64,000 bases of DNA from Chionoecetes opilio. Taxonomy: Eukaryota > Arthropoda > Malacostraca > Decapoda > Majidae. The notes under the pieces were generated by a model. It worked only from the letters and a program-made list of their open reading frames with translations, was not told the origin of the DNA and did no database searches. The stretch lies in contig JACEEZ010021700.1 of the NCBI GenBank assembly GCA_016584305.1, positions 18,501-82,500 on the forward strand, in the 5' to 3' direction. The position numbers were made by a program, and so were the translations under genes. Below are positions 51,291-63,172 of this stretch, piece after piece (position 1 is the first letter of the stretch; each line of letters opens with the position of its first letter).

Positions 51291-53420
51291 ACCACCCACC
51301 CACCACCCACCCACCCACCCACCCACCCACCCACCCACCCACCACCCACCACCCACCCACCCACCCACCCCCACCCCCACACCCACACCCACACTATTTT
51401 TTTCTTTTTCAAATATTGCTAAAAGTCTATGTTTTGCTTGAGATGTGTCAGCCCAAGATACCTGGGCAGGCAGTCAGACCCATTGCCAGTGGCTTGCCTT
51501 GAACTGCTTCCTACAGCTTCAGGCTTGTTTTTTCTACAGTAAACACTCTCTAAATCGAAGCCGTATAATTCAAACTTCGGATAATTCGACCTGTTTCAGG
51601 CCAGTTCAAAATTTTCAATAACTTTCCATAATTCGAGCAAGTTTGAATGATCCTTAGCCTTGCTAGTGGGAGTCCCACCTCTCCCATGCAGTGCCACGGC
51701 TGCCCAGCGTGATCTGATATACAGTATGATCATTTATAATTATCGTATAAATATGATAGGCGGAGGAAGAAGGCGGGAGGGGGAGGAGGAAGAAGGGGAG
51801 AGGAGGAGGAAGGGGGGGGGAGGGATGAGGAGGAGGAAGGAGGGGAGAGGGGGAGGAGAAGGAAGGAGGTGGGACAAGGAAGGGAGGAGAGGAAATGGGA
51901 GGGGGAAGAACTAATTATTTTAAGTATCCTTCGCTTTGTATACAATCCTTCACGAGTCCTTCACGAGCCTCTTCGCTCCTTCACGCATCCTACAAGCGTC
52001 ATGGGAGGGCATTAGAAGTCTCACAGGATTGCTATAGTATTCCTAGGTTTTTATAAGTACTTTGACAATCGCATGGGTGGCTCAAATAGGGATTAATAAT
52101 AACACTTATACTGAAAATACTATTACTGATCGTTGTATTGAAGTAATGATTAATCTAGCAATGCCTATCATATTTTTATGTCTTGTAGTAAGTTTTGTCT
52201 AATTTGTGATTTTTAAGGAATATCTGGAAGTGTCATGTCATTGTGAATTGGCTGAAATAGGGACGTCTAATCATTGTAACTGAAAACTGACTCCAGATTC
52301 GTGTTCAGCATGCCCGATAACTGCTAGGAACAAATTTTTAAGCAAATCTATTTAAAAAAAAATATTGCAAATTTTGCAAGGGGTATGCCTTGATTTTTTT
52401 TTTAAATCACGGTTTTTTCAATAACTAAAAAACTATGGCAGATACGTGCAACATTTATAAAGAAAAGTATGAAGTATATCAAGGGCTATCATTTGGCGTA
52501 AAGCAAACAAATATTGATTGGTAAATAACGGAGAAAATAGCATATTCGTACATTTATACAAAATATCAATTTTCTCGACAACCATGAGGTGTTTTGACAA
52601 TCCGATTACTGCATCATGTAGAACACCTCAAGATGAGCCTTTGTTACTTCGATAAGTTTTCTTCTACGACTCAAAGTTTTGCGGCAAAATAACAAAAACC
52701 TGATTGTCGTCAATTTTGGAGTGATTTTGAGCAGCCAGAAATTCGAAAAAAATACATTCCGATAGATAATTGGAAATGCCGGGGATACAATTGTAGATCC
52801 TTCAATTTACAATAACTTGATGGGTAAATGTTACTGTGTGAGAACATACATCTTTATTATTCTTAGAAATTAATCTCATACGTGACAACATTTGCTTCAA
52901 TAAACTTGCTTGTGCTGCAGCTACTGTTTGGTGCCTCGGTTCAGGAGGAAGATAGCCTAGGAAACTAACAAGCTAACTAGCCTAACACCCAGGAGGAACA
53001 CCCAGGACAAGGGACTGGCCGCCCCGGTGCCTGACTGGGACACCTGAGATCAGCTAGGAAAGGAAGGCACAGAAGAGATGTGTTCATGATGTACTGATGC
53101 ATGAGAAGCTTAGAGGAAGGCACGCAATCACTACCATGGTTGGACACCCTAACACAGGCCCTGAAGGCACCACACTCACAAGGGATGCAAGGGGCAGGAA
53201 GGTACAGAGAGGTAGCTTTCAACAGACCAGTCACCCAGGCCAGGGTTTGAAGCACAAGTCTATAGTAATGCTGAGAGGAATGTGATGAAGCGTGATTAGG
53301 AGACTAGACCCTAAGACTGATCCAGGCCTGATAAGGTGTGTTGAGGCCCAGCACAGCCCCCCTTAGGCCGTGACCCATTGTCCCCGGCGTGCAGCACTAA
53401 CCCGAGCCTTCCACCTGCAG
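50791..53420. other. UTP20 intron preceding the large exon
   Basis: Contains GTACGAAAC-type short repeats to about 51030, (CA)n at 51244-51289, (CCCA)n at 51290-51385 and a purine-rich (GGA)n tract at 51760-51910. The remainder, 51950-53420, shows nothing recognisable. It ends at acceptor CTTCCACCTGCAG. Confidence 0.7.
51537..51650. mobile_element. Possible Tigger/pogo-like transposon end
   Basis: TA followed by CAGTAAACACTCTCTAAATC and repeated ATAATTCGA/ATAATTCAAAC motifs, the pattern seen in terminal inverted repeats of pogo/Tigger elements. No opposite end was identified, so this is tentative. Confidence 0.4.
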
Positions 53421-56400
53421 GATGTGCAGAGTGAGCTGGGTGGGGACCTGCAGAGCCTGGCACAGCTGGTGCACCAGGAGCACAGGGTGGGGGAGTGTCT
53501 GGCCCGCCACCTGGCAGACCCAGACACCACGGCCCTCCAGCCAATCCTGGACCTACTCGTGGCCCTGGCCAGCGACCTCCCGATGGAGTTTTACCAGGGC
53601 CACTTTTACCGCCTGCTGCCGGTGCTGGTGGGCCAGCTGGCCTCCCGGGAGCCTGAGCGCCTTGAGGCCGTGTTCCTGTGCCTGGCGTCGCTGATGGTGG
53701 TGGTGCAGAGGCACCTGCGCGCCGACCTCCACCGCCTCTACCACCACGAGGGCTACGCCGCCCTGCTGGCCTACGCCCGGCCCTGGTACATCAACGAGCT
53801 GGCGGCCCAGACGCTCAGCTTCCTGGTGAGGAAGGCCTCGGGCCAGGAGGCCTTCCTGCAGGGCGTCATGAAGGGGCTGGGCCAGGGCCCGGCGTGCCCC
53901 CTGGGCGTGGGCCGGCTGCTGGCAGCCATGATGAAGTCTGACGTGGTGCAGCGCCTCCACAGCTCCGCCGGCGGCACGCTGGCCATCCTGCTGGGCCTGC
54001 TGGGTGACGGCGGCCTGCCCCGCGGCCCACCGCTAGAGAGCATCACCTATGCCGTGGTGCAGGTGGCCCACCACGTCACCACCAAACACCCCGACGGCGC
54101 CACCACCTGGCAGGCCGGCTGGGCCCAGGACGCTGCCTTGGTGTGGCCCGTGGTGTGGCAGGCTGTGGGGGCCATCCTGCCTGCTGCCACCACCGCCGCC
54201 GCCCAGCACCTTGAGGCCGTGATGCAGGTGGCGGAGGCCTGGGTGACCTACAAGCAGGCCCTGCTGGTCACCGACCCTTTGGAGGCCCTGGCACAGTGCC
54301 TGGCTGTGGCACAGTGCCAGGTGCCTGAGGAGGTGGGCGCCACCGTGTGTAATGTTGTGGTTGTGCTGCTCACCTCACCCCACCACCACATCCCCAACCC
54401 CTCCCTGCGCCACACCCTGCACACCCTCCTCGCCTCCCCCCTGCCACACACCACCAAGATCACCCTGATAGAGCAGCTGTTTGACTTGCCCAGCTTTGAC
54501 ACCCAGGTGCTGCCCGAGGTGCTGCTCTACCTGGACACCCTGGCCGGCAGCGAGGCGGGGGAGGCCATGCACCACCAGGTCCTGGCCACCCTGGCCACCC
54601 TGGTGCTGGGGAAGCAGCCCCCCTGCAAGAGTGGCATGGACCTGCTCTCTTGGAAGCCCTACCCCTGGCCTTCCCCCAGCCTGAGGGGGGCGGGGAGGCC
54701 GCCATCCCGGCCCTGCTGGAAGACAAGCTGAGGGCCGGCCTGGACCAGGATATGTCCAACCTGGAGGACCTGGCGCTGTGCCTGCTGGTGGTGCCTCATG
54801 TCTCCCCCCTGGACCACCAGGCGCTGGCCCCCTACCTCACCTGGGCACTGTCCCTGCTCCTAGAGTCCCTCACAGACCCCACACACACGCTGGTCCTCAA
54901 CCACAAGCCGGCGCCAATCAAGAAGAAAGGCAAGGCCAAGGCAGAGGTCGCCCTCACCCTCGACCTCAACGTGAAGTGTGACCTCCCGCTGGCCACCCGC
55001 CGCTCCCTGGCTCTCCTCGGGGTGCTGGTGGAGGCCATGGCCCACGTGCTGTCCGGGGCAGACTTGGTGTCCTGCCTGGAGCCGCGGCAGCTGGTGGAGG
55101 TGGCGGTGCAGCGGCCGCAGTACCGCGGCAACGCACACTTCCTGCGCGCCTTGGACCTGCACTTGACGGTGTGCCGGACCGAGCAGTGCGGGGCGGTGAT
55201 GAACCAGGACACCCTGAGGGAGGTGTACGCCGTCCTGGCACCCTGCCTGGCCTCCCCGCACCCCCAGGCACGGCTCCTGGTGCTGCACATCTTCTCCCTG
55301 TTCCCCGTCACCCTCGCGCCGCCCCCGGAGGACGCCGAGGCCCCGGAGAGCGTGTTCCAGGTGATGCTGAGGGCGGAGTGTGTGGCCGTCACGCCGTGGG
55401 AGTACAAGAACCGCCTCCGCCACCTCTCCTCGCTGGACGCAGACCACGTGGCGCCTCACACACCCTCCTGCGGCTCCTTCAGGGAGGCGCCGCTGCTGCT
55501 GCTGCTCGGACAGCTGTACATCAACTTCAAGGACATGTGGGAGCCCGCCTTGAAGGGCATCGCCAGCTACGCCCACAGCCTGCCCGACACCCACTTCTGG
55601 CCGCTGTGGTTCTCCCAGCTGTGCATCGCCTCGCACCACACCCGCCAGGTGCTACAGGGCAAGGAGGTGGACCCTGACCAAGCCCTCAGCCTGGAGGAGC
55701 CCCTGCTGGAGGAGGAGCTGCACCGCTTGGCAGCCCACCAAGGCTTTGCCAAGATCCCCCTGCAGCCAGACCACCTCAACTACCGCAACCTGCTGTGGCG
55801 GGCCATGGCGCTGTTCCCGGGGGTGTGTGAGGCGCGCAACAGGGACGTGGTGCCCCTGTTCTTCCTGTTCCTGGAGGCTGAGCTGTACCCGGCAGACTCC
55901 ACGGTGGCCCCCACACAGGACCTCACCCACAGGCGCACACAGGACCACGCAGGAGACCCAGTGGAGGCCACAACACAGGCTGGGCACGGGCAGGGGAAGG
56001 ACACTGGTGATGATGACAGGGAGGCCAAGTGTGCTGAGGGGCATGAGACACAGGCCTCCATGGGCACCCAGGCACTCAGTGACACTCATGACACCACCGC
56101 CACCGCCTCGCAGCCCCGCCGCGCCCCCATCAAGTCCCTGTGTGAGCAGCTGACTCTGCTGTCAAAGTTCCACAACCCGCGCATGGTGCTGCACAGTCAG
56201 CGGCTGGAGGACACCTACAACCAGCTGTTAAGTCACCCCCTGCCCGGCGTGCAGCGGCTGGCCCTGGACTGCCTCATGAGCTACGGCCACGGCCACCTCA
56301 CACCCTACAGGGAAGGCCTCTACAACATCCTGGACGACCGCTCCTTCAAGCACGCCCTCACCCTCTTCAGCATCGACGGCAGCGAGCAAAGCCTGGAGGA

Positions 56401-59400
56401 GGAGCACCGGGCCGGCCTGCTGCCCTGCCTGCTGCGCCTGCTGTACGGCAAGATGTACCACAAGACCGGCCCAAACACCGCGGGCCGGGGCAAGATAGCG
56501 GCGAGGAAGGCGGTGGTGCTGAGGTTCCTGGCGGGGGCGCGGGAGGCCGAGCTGGGCACCTTCCTGGACCTTTCCTTCGAGGTGGTGGCCCCTCACCTGC
56601 ACGGCCCACCGCCCGCCGTGGTGGCCCGGGCCCGCGCCGCCCTGGACCCCCGGCAGACGGTGCCGCCGAGCCGCCTGCTGAGCGTGCTCACCACCGTGCA
56701 GAACGTTGTGGACAAGATCGGCAACCTGCTGGAGGAGCGCATCCCCCACTTGCTGAAGGTGACCCTGTACGTGGCCAGCGTGGCCGACGGCCTGCTGGGC
56801 CGGCGGGCACAGATCAGCCCCCGCCACGTGGCCCTGCTGAAGCACCTGCGCCAGCTGGCGCAGCGCCAGGTGGCCACCTTCTTCAGGCAGTTTGCTGACT
56901 ACCCGTGGAGTGGCGAGGAGGTGGAGGCGGTGTTTGAGGCGTGCGTGTGGCCCGGCCTGCCCCGCCTGCCTGACGAGGGTCTGGCCTCCCCCTCCCCCCT
57001 GCTGGGACTGTTCAGCTGCTGGGCACAACACCCCCGCTACATGCCCCTGCTGGCACGCCACCACCCCGACCACCCCTCCCTCACCCCTCTGCCCTACCTG
57101 GTGGCACTGCTACGCCACCCCAAGTGCAGCGACACGGTGGCCTCCGCCGTGCTGGGCCTGGTGGAGGACCTGCTCACCCTGGCAGACCCCGCCCCTGGTG
57201 AGGTGGAGCCGCTGCCACCCGGCCTCCACATGATCCCCGTGGAGCACCGGCCATCACGAGACGGCGGAGAGGCCATGAACTACGGCACCGCCCTGCTTGG
57301 CCCCCACCTGGACACCCTGCTGCAGAGCCTGGGCACCCACTTGGCCAAGGTGGGCCAGGGCAAGCCCGTGGCCACGCGGGACCTCACCATCCTGACCAGC
57401 CTCACACGCTGGGTGGGCAGCGCCGAGGTCAGCGCCGAGCTGCTCAACCTGATAGTGCCGGTGGTGGCCAAGAAGCAAGTCAAGCAGGAGGAGAAGGTGG
57501 CCCAGCTGCTGGCCGCCTGCTGCCACCTGCTGGCCGTGGTGCCAGACCCCCAGCACCACCTGCGGTCCCTCACGTCCCTGCTGGGCTGGGTGGCCCACCG
57601 CCAGGCCCGGGAACACCTGTGTCGGGCCCTGGGGGTGCTGGCCAGCCGCAGCCCCGACCTGCACCACCTGGCCACCACCGCAGAGGACCTCAACGCGTGG
57701 AGTCCCCGGGCGGTGGAGGAGGTGGACTTTGAGCGTCGTCTGGCCTGCTACTCTGCCCTAACGCCGGTGCTGGCTGGGCAGGACACGCTGGACCTGCCGC
57801 TCAGCCTGTTGCTGGTGCACCACAACATGTTTGTGCTGCAGCACCAGGAGGACGCAGCACTGAGGGACGTGGCCGCCCTCTGCCTCACACAGCTGGTGGA
57901 GGCCTGCGCCCGCCTGCAGCACACCCAGCGGGCCGTGGCCAAGGAGGTGGTGGTGGACCGCCTGCTGCCCCTGGTGCGCACCGCCCTCAGGGGGGAGCGG
58001 GAGGCGGTGCGGCTGGAGACGGTGGCCGTGTTGCGCCAGGTGGTGCACGCCTGCCCCGGCCTGCACCCACAGCTGGCTGATCTGCACCAGCTGGCCGATC
58101 TGGAGGACGAGGAGGTGGACTTCTTCAGCAACCTGCAGCACATCCAGCGTCACCGGCGGTCCCGGGCGCTGACGCGGCTGGTGGAGAGGGTGACGGGCGG
58201 CACGCTGAGCCTGGCGCCGGACACCCTCACATCCTACATCCTGCCCCTGGCCGCACCCTATCTTTTCAAGGACGAGTACGTGAGCGACGAGTACCTGATG
58301 GGCAGCTGCGTGGCCACCGTGGGGGCCGTGGCAGGGCAGCTGCCGTGGCACCCCTACCAGCGGCTGCTGCGCTATTACCTGGGCCTCATGCTGAAGGGCG
58401 AGCTCAAACACCTGCGTCTGGGAGTGAAGGTGATCGACGCCATCCTGGGGGCCTTCCACGAGGAGGTGGAGGAGTGTGCGTGGCAGGGCAAGGCCAAGGA
58501 GGGCCGGCGGGCCAGGCGGCAGCGGCAGGCAGAGGCCAAGGCCGGGGAACAGGAGGAAGCTGCACACAAACAGAAGGACAAGGACACGGCTGAGCAGGGA
58601 GTAAAGGGTGAAGACAATAAAGATCCCAAAATAGAAGATGCAGAAGAGCAAAAGGAGGAGGAGGAGGAGGAAGATGATGCGGGTAAGGAAGAGAAGGAAG
58701 GCAAGCAGCCCGAGGACCCCTCCGCCGTGCCCCTGAGGCGGGCGCAGAAGGTGTACCGCGCCCTGGTGGGCTCCGTCATCCCTCAGATCCAGCGCACGCT
58801 GGGCCTGCGCATGCGTGCCGAGACGGAGCACAAGCTGAACCGCAGCCGCTTCCCGGAGGACGAGGACATCAAGCGCATCCCCCTGGCCTTCGCCCTCATC
58901 AAGCTGCTCAAGAAGATGCCGCGCCAAGCCCTCAACGCCCACGTGAACGGCGTGCTCATGAAGATCATCACCTTCCTCAAGTGCAAGGCGGAGGGCATCA
59001 GGGAGGAGGCGAGGAACATGCTGGTGCGCATCATGGTGGAGCTCGGCGGCCACTACCTGGCCTGGCTGGTCAACGACATGCGCGCCATCCTCACCCGGGG
59101 CTTCCAGACCCACGTGCTGGTGTACACGCTGCACGCCGTGCTGCACACTCTGCGGCCGACACTCACCGCGGAGAACGTGGACGCCTGCACGACGGGCGTG
59201 GTGGAGGTGTGCCGGGAGGACCTCCTGGGGGTGCAGGCGGAGGAGAAGAAGGTGAAGGAGATCACGGGGAAGGTGAAGGAGGCGCGGGGAGACCGGAGCT
59301 ACGACATCCTGGGCTTTGTGGCGGAGCACATGTCTACCCAGGGCCTGAGGGAGGTGATGGTGCCCCTGACGGAGGTGCTGAGCCAGACCCAGGACCGCCA

Positions 59401-62066
59401 GGTGGTGGCCAAGATGGCCCGCTGCCTGGCCAGGGTGGCCGCCGGACTGCAGCGCAACCGAAACGTGGACGTGACCCAGAAGTCGCTGTTCGTGTACGGC
59501 ATCATGAACGAGAAGCTGCCGGAGATGAGGCTGGACGGCGCGGAGAAAAAGCCGCGGCGGAAGGGCAAGGTGGAGCGGGCGGACAGCTTCCTGCTGCTGC
59601 CGGAGCCGCAGCGCGCCCGCCTCAACCCCAAGACCTCCCTCAAGGCCACCGCTCACATCCTCATGGAGTTTGCCCTGCAGCTCCTGTGCAGCCTCATGCG
59701 TCAGGGCCAGCTGCTGCCCTCCGACCCGGCCCACGCGGCCCTCCTCGACCCCTACCTGGCCTCCATGACCCGCTGCATCAACTCTGACCACCCGGAGGTC
59801 AGCATCCAGGCCCTCAAGTGTGTCAACTGGCTGGTCAAGTTCCCGCTGCCCTCCCTGCACACGGAGCTCAAGAAGATCTGCACACAGATGTTTGTGGTGC
59901 TGCACAAGTACTCCTCCCCGGAGCTGGCCCGGGGGAAGCTGTACGACCTGGTGCAGCTGTCCTTCAAGAGCCTGGCGGTGGTGGTGCGCAGCGTGGACGC
60001 CCACATGCTGTCCGAAGAGGAGCTGGAGGTGCTGTTAGGCTATGTGACCAGCTGCCTGGAGGACACGCGACAGCAGCAGACGGCCTTCGGGGTGCTGCAG
60101 GCGGTGTTGTCCCGGAAGGTGGACTGCCCCAGCCTGCACCAGCTGTTGGGCCGGGTCAAGCAGATGAGCATCACGTGTGGGCGCAGCTTCCCCCTGCAGC
60201 AGGCCCGGGTCACCTACCACACCTATCTCCTCACCTACCCCATGAAGCCACAACGCATCACAACAAACATCCACTACTTCCTGGACAACGTGGCCTTCCC
60301 CGTGGAGGAGGGACGCCTCTCAGCGGCCACCATGATCCAGGCCGTCACCGCTAACTTCCCCGCCAAGCTGATCACCCGGCAGCTGGAGACCGACCTGTGG
60401 TTCAAGGTGGCCGAGCAGCTGGCCAAGGAACACTCCAGGGAGGTGCGTGCGCTGCTGCACAAGATCCTCAAGACGCTGTTTGAGAGGTCTGTGCGGCGGG
60501 AGGTGCTGCTGGACCTGTGCATGAAGCTGCTGGCCGAGCCCCCCGGCGCCGCCCCGGACCACATGGCCCTGCAGGTGGCCGCCAAGTCCCTCTCTGCCTT
60601 CCTGGACGTCCCGGTCAAGCTGCTGCCCAAGAGCCTGCTGTCAGCTGTCCTGCCGCAGGTGTCCTCCCTGGTGCACCCCACCCGGTACACCACCACCACC
60701 ACCACCCTGGAGGCGTGTGGGGACGTGCAGCAGATGGACACCACTCTGGTCTGCCTGCTGGAGGTGCTTGGCAAGCTGGCGGGGGCCTTCCTCCCCCACC
60801 CTGAGTGGAGTGTGCACGCCAGGGACGAGGTGTGGGAGAGTGTGCAGAGCCACCTGTCCTACCCTCACCTGCACGTGAGGGTGAGTGTGGCGGGGCTGGT
60901 GGGACAGCTGCTGGCGGCGCACCCTGTGGAGGGGGACACCTGCCCCCCCCTCGCTGCCACGCCCCAGGCGGCGATGGAGCTGGCCAAGGCGCTGTGTGAA
61001 CTGCTGAGGACACAGGCCGGCACAGAGACACACCTGCTGACTCAGCTGTCCCTAGCAGCTGTGAGGAACCTGATCTACCTGATCAGGCACTCCTTGAAGG
61101 TGCCGCTGGGGAGGCACACGCCCAGGACTGACAGCTGTGTGAGGCAGGAGGGCAAGCAGCAGCAGCAGCACCAGCAGCATGAAGTCAATGGTGAAGATGA
61201 AGCCAAGGATGTGACAAGTGAATCACATCAGGAAGACTTGAAGGCTGCCCGGGAAGACAAGTCCAAAAACACAGACAGCAAAGAAGGCAGAATGAGTGCC
61301 AAGAGAAGCAAAGTGTTTACCGAGACCAAGACCAAGAGAAGGAGAACCGGCAGTGGCGGGAGGGAGGAGCAGAGTGACGGGGACTCCAGCACCGAGGCCA
61401 CAGAGACAGGGCAGAGGACACCCACAGAGCCACACCACGGGGGGCAAACAGGGGGTGAGGAGGGCGGGGCAGGCAAGGGCAGGGACACAGGGGCGACAGG
61501 GGACAGACGGCCGCTGGTCACCGCCGCAGTCTGGGTCCTACACCAAGTGGGGAACATCGCGTACGAGGAACTACAGACATCCGGCTCCGAACACCGTGAC
61601 CCGCGAAGCCTTACTCAACCTGATGGCCGGGCTCATAATGGTAGCCGGACAAGACGCCAAGGCCCCTCGACTCCTCACCTACATCATCAAACACCTGGCC
61701 AGGGAGCTCACCGACGATCACCTCCCTGAGCCCCTGAAGGAGAGGACGAGAGAGGTGGCGGGGTTGGTCAAGGAGAAGGTCGGGGTTGAGACGTACACGC
61801 GCCACCTCTCCGCCGCACAGACCGCCCTCTCCAGGAAGAGGCTGGATCGGCGAGCACACGAGATGCAACAGAAGGTGGTGAATCCGGAGCTGGCGCAACG
61901 CAGGAAGAGGAAGAAGCAGGATAATTTGAAGGATAATAGGAAGAGGAGGATTGCGGAGAGGAAAGGGAAGGTTGTTAAAGGGGGTAAGGGTGCCAAGGGG
62001 TCAAAGGGTAAGGCCATGACCTCCAAAAAGCGTAACATGATGGATGAGGTGGTGGTGAGGGAGTGA
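53421..62066 (+). CDS. UTP20: UTP20 homologue, large exon (small-subunit processome component)
   Basis: UTP20 is a giant HEAT/ARM-repeat nucleolar protein of the U3 snoRNP/SSU processome needed for 18S rRNA maturation. The exon begins DVQSELGGDLQSLAQLV after a CTGCAG acceptor and ends at TGA 62064, about 2,880 codons (family about 2,800 aa in total). Family landmarks: YINFKDMWEPAL (about 55,520), LLWRAMALFP and YPADSTVAPTQDL (about 55,790-55,925), DFFSNLQHIQRHRRSRAL (about 58,118; DRIM region), an acidic Lys/Glu insert (about 58,545-58,720), a disordered stretch (61,145-61,510) and a Lys/Arg-rich C-terminus typical of nucleolar targeting. Two apparent 1-nt frameshifts interrupt it: near 54,646 (frame of 53421 to frame of 54650) and near 61,566-61,590. 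Codon use is strongly C/G-ending. Confidence 0.92.
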
Positions 62067-62296
62067 GTGAATCTGTTGTGCTTTTATATCAGTTTGTTTT
62101 GATTATTCTTTTATCACAGTGTCTTACCAAGGGAGATCAAGTGTTCTCTCACAACCCGCTACACTCATCATGTTATGTATGTGTGTAATGTATCAAGGAT
62201 GGCCTGAACTACCACACTGCTTGCTATGGACTTTGTATATTGTATGCGTTTTATATGACTGAATTTACTTACTGTCTTTGCTGAATAGATAATAAA
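62067..62296 (+). terminator. UTP20 3' UTR with poly(A) signal
   Basis: AT-rich sequence after the stop; AATAAA at 62291-62296 is the first canonical poly(A) signal and is followed by a GT/T-rich stretch (GTTGTGTTTCTTCTC). Confidence 0.7.
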
Positions 62297-62910
62297 TAGA
62301 TATGCAAAGTTGTGTTTCTTCTCAGCCCATTGTTATAATCGCCGCTGCTGTTACGTGTAGAAAATGGTGGTGGTAGGTAATGGTAGTGGTAGGTAATGGT
62401 AATGGTGGTGGTAGGTAATGGGAATGGTATACGTAATGGTGGCGGTAGGTAATGGGAATGGTATACGTAATGGTGGCGGTAGGTAATGGCCATATCACCC
62501 ATTTCTCTATAGGGTTGTAGAAACTTTAATTATATACCCATGATAAAATACTAAAGCTAAACGTACTTATACGGTTATGCCCCATAAAAACCTCCCCTTA
62601 GGTAGATACCCCATTAGATATACATGGCCTAGAATCGCTTAGATATAGAACTCCCCTTACCTAGATATAGCCATTGCCGATTAACCCCTCAGATATATAT
62701 AAAAAAAACCCTTAGATAGACACCCCTGGTCCCCTTAGATATAGAAAACCCCCATATATTATCACAAAAAACCCTTAAATGACCATAGAAACCATTATAC
62801 CTCACATAAACCCCTTAGATAACCATAGAAACCTCTTATAGATAGCTATAGAAACCTCCCACAGAAATACCCATAGAAAATCCCATAGATCAAGTCTATC
62901 CCCTGTCTGA
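62297..62910. repeat. Intergenic tandem repeats between UTP20 and Arp3
   Basis: GGTAGGTAATGG-type repeats at 62365-62485 (two copies of GGGAATGGTATACGTAATGG) and degenerate CCCCTTAGATATAGAAACC repeats at 62585-62890. Confidence 0.8.
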
Positions 62911-63128
62911 GACTAAGCCAATCACAGGGCTAGGATGGAGTGACGTCACGAGCCGCCAGCCAATCACGGCGGGAAAAGGCTGTGACGTCACGATCCATCA
63001 GCAATCACAGGGCGGGAAATTCTGTCGCGCCCAGTGTAAACATCCCACCGGCGAAGGAAGTGTTTACGCCCAAAATATAAGTAAATCAGGTTATTCCACC
63101 CTTATTTTGACCTCCAGGGCCTGCCATT
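62911..63128 (+). promoter_or_regulatory. Arp3 proximal promoter: CCAAT, CRE and E2F-like sites
   Basis: Within 220 bp upstream of the Arp3 ATG are two CCAAT boxes (62918-62922, 62960-62964), each followed by TCAC; two perfect CRE palindromes TGACGTCA (62941-62948, 62983-62990); and two E2F-like GGCGGGAAA sites (62968-62976, 63011-63019). CCAATCAC-CRE-GGCGGGAAA is repeated in part (GCAATCAC at 63001). No TATA box at the expected distance. This looks like a housekeeping, growth-regulated promoter. Site function is inferred from motif only. Confidence 0.7.
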
Positions 63129-63172
63129 ATGACGGGGCGCCTTCCTCCCTGCATCGTGAACGTGGGCACAGG
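63129..63172 (+). CDS. Arp3: Arp3 (actin-related protein 3), first coding exon
   Basis: ATG at 63129 opens MTGRLPPCIVNVGTG, closely matching the start of Arp3 proteins (M-x-x-RLP-x-C-V/I-x-x-GTG, the first nucleotide-binding strand). The exon ends at GG|GTAGGT after 44 nt, giving a phase-2 junction in the GTG glycine. Arp3 is a subunit of the Arp2/3 complex that nucleates branched actin filaments in the cytoplasm. Only this exon is inside the window; the rest lies beyond 64000. Assignment rests on 15 residues plus a good donor and promoter. Confidence 0.78.

Noticed and set aside
57758..60004. 748-aa open frame on the minus strand
   Set aside because: Antisense to conserved UTP20 coding sequence; open only because third codon positions are nearly all G or C. 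No family resemblance. The same holds for 54860-55639 and 56228-57073.
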